The notes beneath the pieces are model-generated. The model had not been told where the DNA came from and did no database searches. It saw only the letters and a program-made list of their open reading frames with translations. A DNA stretch of 64,000 nucleotides, from contig NC_044024.1 of assembly GCF_900496995.4 (NCBI RefSeq), positions 16,184,698-16,248,697 on the forward strand, given 5' to 3'. The stretch comes from Aquila chrysaetos chrysaetos. Its lineage: Eukaryota > Chordata > Aves > Accipitriformes > Accipitridae. The stretch's first letter is position 1. Each line of letters starts with the position of its first letter. Shown here in pieces: positions 60,001 through 64,000 of the stretch. The translations under genes were made by a program, and so were the position numbers.

Positions 60001-61848
60001 ACTTCCAAAGGATAGAGACCAGAAACATTTAGGCTGTTAAACTACTAAAAAACTCCAATTTTTTTTTTCTTCACGAAAAGCTCAACTGAACTATAGTAAC
60101 TGAAACACATCCACCAAAGTTTGTACATATGATCACTAAATTCACCATTTTCTACTCTAAAGGGCTCATCATTTTTGTAAAGGTGGCATTTTTAATATAA
60201 AGTAGCTACAACATCAATCTTAACTTTACGTGCTTACATGGGAATAACGATTTCCAAATATCCTACCGCTATTTGTTCAAGTGTTAACCTATGTATTTAT
60301 CCCTCTTTACCTGATAAGGCACATCCATTTTTTTCTCTGGTTTCCCGTAGTACCTTAGTCTAGATTTGTGCAGGACTCTCACAAGAAGTGGATGGAAGTG
60401 AACTCTGCTTCTCCACGTCATTTCCAGCTGACCAAGAGAAGTCAGCTTGGAGACTAAGGTTAAAGGAAAAAAAAAAAGAAAAAAGGATGAAAAAAGAGCG
60501 TTCACGATTGAACATTTAAGTTTGCGGGAATAAAATGCACAGACCAGCATGTCGCATGTATCTCCTTAATGTTTCTAACATCTAAAAAGGCTCATTTGCT
60601 GATAACTACTCACCGTGAAATCCTGCTCTGAGCTATCTGCACACAGCATAGTTTTGGTTTCTTTTTTTGTTTTAATTGAAAGGGACAGCGATGACTCATT
60701 TAAAATGACGCAGAAGCGTTGTCAGACGTCAGCTGTTATGTCAGACTACGACAGACATAAACGTCAGCCTGCAAGGGCATCACCTGCTTAGACCTCCCTC
60801 CCGCTCAGGCTTCGCGGAGCGGCCCGAGCCCCTCGACGCTGACCGCGCTTTGGGTGGGCACCCAGTCCCACAGACCAGCCAAGAGACCGCTACTGGAGCG
60901 GATGTTTTTGGCGTCTCGGAAGGCTGGGCGCAAGCGCCACAGCCACCTATTTTCAGCCAGCGCTCCGTAAAGTTTAAAAAAAACCAAACCAACCCTCCCG
61001 AAGCAGCACGAACGCGTCAATCGCGATACACGCGGCGCGCCGGTGTCGGTGCCCAACCCGACCGGAGGGTCGCTTCTGAGCGGGGAGCCGTGCCCAGCCG
61101 CGCAAGCGACGCCAGCCCCCGCACCCCCTCATCTTGGCGGGCGCCTTCACCGGCGCAGGCCTCCTCCGGGCCGGCTTCCCCCCTCCCATCCCCTTCCTCT
61201 CAAGCCTCCTCCTCCTCCTCTCCGCTTACCGTCGACGTCCACGGGCGCCGGGGGTTTGTCCGCCACCCACATGTCTCCGTAGGGATCCTCGTTGTTCCAC
61301 AGCGGCAGGTAGTGCTTCTTTTCCCCGCGGAGGGGCGGCGGGCGGCGGCGGGGAGGGGGGGCGGGCGGCCCGGCTCCCCCCACCGGCTCCAGCTCCTCCA
61401 GGCAGAGGAACCCGTAGTTGAGGCGTTTCTCGTCGTACAGGTACGAGCAGCGGGTGAGGCGCAGCCGCGCGCCGGGGCGCAGGTGCGCGCGCTGCACCAG
61501 GCCGTTGAGGCGCGGCGCCAGGTAGCAGCGCTCCTGGCACGCGCCGTCCGCCAGGGTCACGTCGTACCAGTACTGCGGGGCGGGGGGCGGCGGCGGCGAC
61601 AGCGACGACGACAGCGACGACGACTCGGCCAGGTACCGCTCCACCGCCACCACCGTGACGGGGGGCGGCTCCGCGGGGGCCACGCTCAGCTGGGAGGAGC
61701 CCCGCACTTCCTCAAAGACCCTCTGGAGCCAGGAGGCCTCGCCGCTCGTCGTCGTCGTCGTCGTCGTCGCCGCCGTCGCCGCCGCCGCCCCCTGCCTCTC
61801 CTCGGCGGGGCGGGGGCTACCGCCGCGGTCCGGGGTAGGGTCCTGCAT
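35920..61848 (-). CDS. RADX: RADX, RPA-related ssDNA-binding antagonist of RAD51; complete 15-exon coding region
   Basis: RADX is a nuclear OB-fold protein that binds single-stranded DNA at stalled replication forks and limits RAD51 build-up, so controlling fork reversal and protection. Fifteen coding exons with consensus splice sites join without a phase conflict to 2700 nt, 899 residues; as I recall, human RADX is about 855. Conserved blocks in order are [10 protein letters not shown] (exon 1), [10 protein letters not shown] (end of exon 1), [12 protein letters not shown] (exon 2), [15 protein letters not shown] (exon 3), [12 protein letters not shown] (exon 5), [12 protein letters not shown] (exon 8), [10 protein letters not shown] (exon 9), FPESIPRKF (exon 13) and [14 protein letters not shown] (exon 15). 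The exon 2-3 region corresponds to the OB fold linked to ssDNA binding in the human protein. Exons 10-12 are poorly conserved linker. RNF128 lies downstream on the same strand, as in human Xq22.3. Confidence 0.95.
36066..36980 (-). other. RADX intron 14
   Basis: Bounded by donor GTGAGA and acceptor CTTCTAG; AT-rich, nothing else seen. Confidence 0.85.
36981..37163 (-). CDS. RADX: RADX exon 14
   Basis: Residues 791-851 read [19 protein letters not shown], then [13 protein letters not shown] and [12 protein letters not shown]. Human has [19 protein letters not shown] and QIDTLLTSMNYSC. The acceptor is TTTTTCTACAG before 37163 and the donor GTGAGA follows 36981 (phase 1 both sides). Reading past the donor meets a stop within a few codons. 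Confidence 0.92.
37164..38488 (-). other. RADX intron 13
   Basis: Bounded by GTAAGT and CTACAG. It contains a short AT-rich simple stretch near 37340-37375; nothing else recognised. Confidence 0.85.
38489..38782 (-). CDS. RADX: RADX exon 13 (start of C-terminal conserved module)
   Basis: Residues 693-790 read [52 protein letters not shown], and [18 protein letters not shown]. Human has [28 protein letters not shown] and DDFKSARSLGHFEVTILG. The acceptor is TTTATAATAG before 38782 and the donor GTAAGT follows 38489 (phase 1 both sides). Confidence 0.94.
38783..42821 (-). other. RADX intron 12
   Basis: A 4.0-kb AT-rich intron holding the GTATCTAAATA-like tandem repeat at 41.3 kb. No extra exon could be supported. 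Confidence 0.8.
41316..41390. repeat. AT-rich imperfect tandem repeat (AAGTATCTAAATA-like)
   Basis: Five degenerate copies of a 12-16 bp unit around GTATCTAAATA lie in RADX intron 12. It is a simple AT-rich tandem array. Confidence 0.6.
42822..42901 (-). CDS. RADX: RADX exon 12 (acidic linker exon)
   Basis: Residues 666-692 read [18 protein letters not shown] then SDGLQCCS. It is 80 nt, with the acceptor TTTTTATAG before 42901 and donor GTACGT after 42822 (phase 2 in, 1 out). It was identified by splice sites and phase rather than similarity. Skipping it would break the frame, because 80 is not a multiple of three. Confidence 0.78.
42902..48160 (-). other. RADX intron 11 (largest RADX intron)
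   Basis: A 5.3-kb intron. Open frames within it, such as one near 46.8-47.3 kb on the plus strand, show no recognisable protein. An alternative linker exon here cannot be excluded, because the human linker is not conserved. Confidence 0.75.
48161..48229 (-). CDS. RADX: RADX exon 11 (short linker exon)
   Basis: Residues 643-665 read [20 protein letters not shown] then KF. It is only 69 nt. The acceptor is CTGCTTTAAG before 48229, the donor GTAAGT follows 48161, and the phase is 2 on both sides. The basic RSARRK cluster sits where human RADX has GKARK. Confidence 0.82.
48230..49385 (-). other. RADX intron 10
   Basis: Bounded by donor GTAAGC and acceptor TTTAAG; nothing else seen. Confidence 0.8.
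49386..49597 (-). CDS. RADX: RADX exon 10 (divergent linker)
   Basis: Residues 573-642 are polar and rich in Lys, Ser, Gln and His: [51 protein letters not shown]. No clear residue-level match to the human linker is visible, but position, phase (0 in, 2 out), the AG before 49597 and the donor GTAAGC all fit. It is probably a disordered spacer between the OB cluster and the C-terminal module. Confidence 0.82.
49598..50832 (-). other. RADX introns 9 and 8 around exon 9
   Basis: Introns 49598-50097 and 50259-50832 flank exon 9; both are AT-rich and without recognised elements. Confidence 0.8.
50098..50258 (-). CDS. RADX: RADX exon 9
   Basis: Residues 519-572 read [28 protein letters not shown] and [18 protein letters not shown]. 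Human has EIEDLQYREQKRIAIQG followed by IITAIKYIPHSSATESAS. The acceptor is TTTTTTGCAG before 50258 and the donor GTACAG follows 50098 (phase 1 in, phase 0 out). Confidence 0.93.
50833..51000 (-). CDS. RADX: RADX exon 8
   Basis: Residues 463-518 read [19 protein letters not shown], then [19 protein letters not shown] and LKYCKNNK. Human has GQPYTYDAKVKKFIQW and MVIGGYYPYPPVPETFSKY. The acceptor is GTTTTAAAAG before 51000 and the donor GTATCA follows 50833 (phase 1 both sides). Confidence 0.93.
51001..52641 (-). other. RADX intron 7
   Basis: A 1.6-kb intron with the T22 run at 52270; nothing else seen. Confidence 0.8.
52270..52291. repeat. Poly-T run of 22 bases
   Basis: This homopolymer lies in RADX intron 7. 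Similar shorter T-runs occur at 6422-6438, 9065-9082 and 58450-58465. On the RADX coding strand this one is poly-A, as left by retroposition, but no element body is recognised next to it. Confidence 0.9.
52642..52749 (-). CDS. RADX: RADX exon 7
   Basis: Residues 427-462 read [16 protein letters not shown], then [14 protein letters not shown]. Human has AYFVCTQLKVVRND and YLTTTNESGVFITG. The acceptor is TTTTCTCCAG before 52749 and the donor GTAACT follows 52642 (phase 1 both sides). Confidence 0.93.
52750..53872 (-). other. RADX intron 6
   Basis: A 1.1-kb intron with no recognised element. Confidence 0.8.
53873..53995 (-). CDS. RADX: RADX exon 6
   Basis: Residues 386-426 read [38 protein letters not shown] and IHP. 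Human has [20 protein letters not shown] and FSTSQPEIFENIYP. The donor GTATTC after 53873 splits an ATG codon that exon 7 completes, matching the human IYPM junction. Confidence 0.93.
54090..54181 (-). CDS. RADX: RADX exon 5
   Basis: Residues 355-385 read [11 protein letters not shown] then [19 protein letters not shown]. Human has [20 protein letters not shown]. The acceptor is CGGTTTTAG before 54181 and the donor GTTTTT after 54090 is weak but gives the only phase-compatible join (phase 2 in, phase 1 out). A short intron of 94 nt separates it from exon 6. Confidence 0.92.
54335..54443 (-). CDS. RADX: RADX exon 4
   Basis: Residues 319-354 read [28 protein letters not shown] and KYRFIT. Human RADX has [20 protein letters not shown] in the same place. 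The 109-nt exon is flanked by an AG before 54443 and GTAAAA after 54335 (phase 1 in, phase 2 out). It was found by reading the frame from exon 3, since it is too short to stand out as an open frame. Confidence 0.92.
54444..57705 (-). other. RADX intron 3
   Basis: A 3.3-kb intron. The segment 56450-57050 has balanced composition and dense TAATTA/ATTA-type cores plus the perfect palindrome at 56888, so it is a candidate conserved non-coding element; no exon is supported. Confidence 0.7.
56888..56907. other. Perfect 20-bp AT-rich palindrome in RADX intron 3
   Basis: The arms GTTAATAATA and TATTATTAAC form a perfect spacerless inverted repeat. The ends resemble HNF1 half sites (GTTAAT), but the half-site spacing is wrong for a classical HNF1 site. 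Confidence 0.6.
57706..57898 (-). CDS. RADX: RADX exon 3 (OB fold, second part)
   Basis: Residues 255-318 begin [19 protein letters not shown] and continue [19 protein letters not shown], then SYPFKTLP. The alternating hydrophobic pattern and the VADGSG turn are typical of an OB-fold barrel, and human RADX matches throughout. The acceptor is TTTCTTCAG before 57898 and the donor GTTAAG follows 57706 (phase 0 in, phase 1 out). Confidence 0.94.
57899..60310 (-). other. RADX intron 2
   Basis: A 2.4-kb intron containing the antisense LTR. Outside the LTR only homopolymer runs were noticed. Confidence 0.8.
59236..59818 (+). mobile_element. Solitary LTR of an avian endogenous retrovirus, antisense in RADX intron 2
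   Basis: A block of about 580 bp has the layout of a retroviral LTR on the plus strand: a TATAAAA box at 59511-59517, ATTAAA at 59676-59681 followed by a GTCTTTATCCCAACCCATGG region, and ends near TGTATGGGG and CCACCACA. I recognise the general sequence (GTGACTAAAATAGCATTGAT and GAGGCTGGGAGGGGACGCAG) as a repeat family common in bird genomes. No internal gag, pol or env sequence flanks it, so it is a solo LTR. A 7-bp CTCCTGT occurs at both edges (59232-59238 and 59820-59826), but the exact boundary and target duplication are uncertain. It opposes RADX transcription. Confidence 0.75.
60311..60453 (-). CDS. RADX: RADX exon 2 (OB fold linked to ssDNA binding, first part)
   Basis: This exon encodes residues 207-254: [32 protein letters not shown] and PYQ. 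Human RADX has SLSHLEMTWTNR and [20 protein letters not shown] here. The acceptor is TTTAACCTTAG before 60453 and the donor GTAAAG follows 60311. It enters in phase 1 and leaves in phase 0. Confidence 0.94.
60454..61229 (-). other. RADX intron 1
   Basis: A 776-bp intron, CpG-rich in its first 450 bp and carrying the bZIP-site cluster near 60.7 kb. Confidence 0.85.
60692..60766. promoter_or_regulatory. Cluster of AP-1/CRE-like bZIP sites in RADX intron 1
   Basis: Within 75 bp are TGACTCA (60692-60698, AP-1 consensus), TGACG (60706-60710), AGACGTCA (60724-60731, one base from a full CRE) and ACGTCA (60761-60766). They lie just downstream of the CpG island edge. Function is inferred from motif density only. 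Confidence 0.4.
61230..61848 (-). CDS. RADX: RADX exon 1 (start codon, low-complexity N-terminus, first OB-like region)
   Basis: The ATG at 61848-61846 has G at -3. Residues 1-34 are low complexity, with an Ala/Thr run from a trinucleotide repeat. [10 protein letters not shown] matches the human SWIQKVLEQI block, then [46 protein letters not shown] and [18 protein letters not shown] Ser/Pro stretch near residues 76-90 and a Pro/Arg stretch near 160-175 are lineage-specific padding. The donor GTAAGC follows 61230, leaving phase 1. The exon lies wholly in a CpG island. Confidence 0.94.
61749..61789 (-). repeat. Trinucleotide repeat coding Ala/Thr run in RADX exon 1
   Basis: GTC and GCC triplets on the plus strand are read on the minus strand as GCG and ACG-type codons, giving the run AAAATAATTTTTTT at residues 21-34. 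The run is absent from the human protein as I recall it, so it is a lineage-specific and likely variable tract. Confidence 0.8.
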
Positions 61849-62017
61849 GACAGCTTCCTCGCGGCCCCTCCCCCCGCGCCCCGCCGCGCCGCGCCGCCGA
61901 GGGTGAAAACCGGGACCCGGACCGCTATTGGGGAGGGGGGAGACGGCGGCGGCCTCGGCCTCCCGCTGTCACGGCCTGGGACAGGGCGCCGCCATGGCGC
62001 GGGCGGGGCGGGGCTGC

Positions 62018-62044
62018 CGCGCGCGCGCGCGCGCGCGCGCCGCG
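62018..62044. repeat. Alternating CG dinucleotide tract in the RADX promoter
   Basis: An uninterrupted CG alternation of 23 bp (62018-62040), continued by CGCG after one shift, lies about 170 bp upstream of the RADX ATG. Such tracts favour Z-DNA under negative supercoiling. It is also the most CpG-dense point of the island. Confidence 0.85.
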
Positions 62045-62560
62045 TCCCGTTCAAAGCTCCCAACGGTCGCGGAGGAGAAGGGGTGGAGCCGGCGGACCGT
62101 TGCGCGCGGCGGCGGTGGCGGCGGGAAGACAGTGACAGGAAGGCGGCGGTGGCCGCGGGTAGAGGAGAGAGCGGGCTCGGCTGGGGCGGGGGTGCAAGGG
62201 AGGAAGCGGAGGCCCGCGGAAGCGGTGGGAGGAGCAGCCGCCGGTAATAAATAGCCGGGTAGCGGCGGAGAGAAGGGGTTTCTGAGGGGTTGGGCGGCAC
62301 CGCACCCTACACGCACACACAAACATCCTCCCCCGGTACCCCAGGGCTCGTTCCCCCGGTAGGCCGGCACTGCTCGGTCGTTAGCAAGCGGCACGGAAGG
62401 GCCCTTTGTACGTCCGCCCCGGTGCTGACCTGCCGCCCGCCCGCGTCTTCTCCCTGAGGCGCGCTGGCAGGGTGCCCCCCCCGGGTCGTCGTCGGTAGAG
62501 CGGGGCAGGGCACGGCAGGGCAGGGCAGCCGGGCCTGCCGGCCTCCTGCATAACAAACGG

Positions 62561-64000
62561 GCTCTTTATTCCCTGCGTCCCGTTAGGGACTTTTCGCTGC
62601 ACCTGTTCCCGGTTCCGTTTTAAGTGGATGCATAAGACTCCCTATTGCTTCTACCTCAGGATGAACGCGTGCCTCGTTGCAATGGAAGTGTCTCGCGCCA
62701 GCTCCTAAAACTGTATTTACCTTTTTTGATCGTTGCGGTGCGCTGGTAATCATAATCATCCTGCCACTGAAAAAGCCTCCTGGGTCTTTCTCCTTTGTTG
62801 TTTCCAACAGCAGTGGTTGAGTTTCCACCTATTAGGTGAAATTCTTACTAGTGGTCCCTAAGCGTGTGACCTTACTTTATTTTATTACTGATTCTCATCC
62901 CGCTGCTACTATCAAGATCATCCTATTCTTCTTTATGATACCGTTATCATAATTAATTATGATATTAATAAAACTTCTGGGGATTAGGAACTTTGTGCTT
63001 AATAGTTTATTAGCACTTGCCAATGTATGTATTTTTTCTGTCAGAGGAAGCATGAGACTATAAAGCAGTGGGACAGAGTGAGGAGAAAGGAGTAAAGATA
63101 AAGGGGCAGGAAGAGGAAGAAGAGAAGCAGTTTCCAGTACTTGCAGTGTCACCAGGCCAGATGATAGCCTTTGGAAATCCACAAGACCAAAGTGGGGCTG
63201 CAGCTTAGGCGGAGCTGCTTCATGTGCAGGGCCAGAAGCAGTTCTCTGAGCTCACAGTTTGAGTATGATTGTATTCTTAGTCTACTGCTTTTGCCTTAGG
63301 GAAACTGGAAAACCTGTTGCTTGAACCATTTAAAACAGAGTGAAAAACCAGACAAGGGAGTATAAAACCCAAGACTTTTCTGGCCTTTAGACTGCCCTGG
63401 AAATGGTATGAGTTTATGGAATTATGTAACAGTGCACTCCTTGGTGAGAAAAATAATAATAAAAAAAAATCAGTCATTCTTGATGCTTATGTTGAAGCCA
63501 AGGTATTGAGTAAAACTTCGGTGTGGTGTCTTTTTTTTCCCAGTAAACACATGATCTGTTGTGTGGACCGATAAAATGGTATTTACGATTTAAAAAAATG
63601 AACATGACCCAAACACCTTTTTACTGAGGTTGCACAGGATATGATTTCACATCACATACAAGGCTTACCCGGAGAGCTGTGGTGTAGACTTTCTTCAGCT
63701 ATTAAATGAGTCTGTAGGTACAATGAGGAGATCTGTAAACTGTTTCCAGCTTCTCTCCACTTTTGTCTGTTCTCATGATACAACTTGCAGAAGGTGTTTT
63801 ATTTGTAGCAGAGGTAATTATTACATGTACAGCTGTGGTCAGGATTTTTTATTCTTATAAGTCACTGTGGTTCCAGTCATGAAAACTATGAAGCTCTGGC
63901 TTTTGTGGAGTGATAATGGACTGATACGGACCAATAGTAGAGTTAATACTTCATAATTTTGGATAAATTTGTATGCATTGCAGTTTCAGATACAAGATAG
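62561..64000. other. Upstream flank of RADX
   Basis: Ordinary AT-richer sequence beyond the CpG island. No exon, RNA gene or known repeat could be supported. Confidence 0.7.

Larger units (their letters stand above)
60780..62560 (-). promoter_or_regulatory. CpG island and promoter of RADX
   Basis: This GC-rich, CpG-dense block covers RADX exon 1, the start of intron 1 and about 700 bp upstream. It includes GGGCGGGGCGGGGC boxes of Sp/KLF type at 62000-62013 and no TATA box near the ATG, which fits a housekeeping-type promoter. The transcription start is probably within about 200 bp upstream of 61848. The island extends well upstream, so divergent plus-strand transcription is plausible but not shown. 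Confidence 0.75.

Noticed and set aside
60850..62247. 465-codon plus-strand open frame in the RADX CpG island
   Set aside because: It is antisense to RADX exon 1 with extreme Arg/Ala/Pro composition; GC-rich DNA is depleted of stops, and no domain is recognisable.

Overview
This is a stretch of vertebrate nuclear genome, almost certainly from a bird. It has spliced genes with consensus GT/AG junctions, long AT-rich introns, two CpG-island promoters, 3' ends of CR1 LINEs with the avian ATTCTATGA-type terminus, and an LTR of a kind I associate with bird genomes. No bacterial-style operons, rRNA, tRNA or CRISPR arrays were seen.

Two protein-coding genes lie in tandem on the minus strand. The right-hand one is RADX (CXorf57 in human), the single-stranded-DNA-binding antagonist of RAD51 at replication forks. 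It is complete: 15 coding exons between 61848 (ATG) and 35920 (stop), all junctions phase-compatible, predicting 899 residues. Its promoter is a CpG island at about 60.8-62.5 kb, and a polyadenylation signal follows about 45 nt after the stop. The left-hand gene is RNF128 (GRAIL), a PA-domain, single-pass membrane E3 ubiquitin ligase. Only its 5' half is here: two alternative first coding exons (31724-31319 and 17179-16708) and the shared second exon (2277-2030). The RING domain lies beyond the left edge. RADX next to RNF128 is the order on human Xq22.3, so this is conserved synteny. From general knowledge, that block lies on the chicken chromosome 4 short arm, or 4A in many birds.

Region by region: 1-2029 is RNF128 intron 2; 2030-2277 is shared exon 2; 2278-16707 is intron with homopolymer runs including G20; 16657-17600 is the CpG island with first exon 1B; 17683-18501 is a 17-bp minisatellite just upstream of that exon; 18.5-31.3 kb is the interval between the alternative promoters, with a second CpG cluster near 20 kb, three CR1 remnants and a palindrome at 29.5 kb; 31.7-35.9 kb is intergenic; 35.9-61.85 kb is RADX, with an antisense LTR in intron 2; 61.85-64 kb is the RADX promoter and upstream flank.

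The most notable points are the two interchangeable PA-domain first exons of RNF128, the minisatellite whose 17-nt period makes all three minus-strand frames read the same 17-residue peptide repeat, and an unassigned CpG cluster with a strong donor near 19.9-20.17 kb that may be a third first exon. The window contains no new multi-gene system that I can support.
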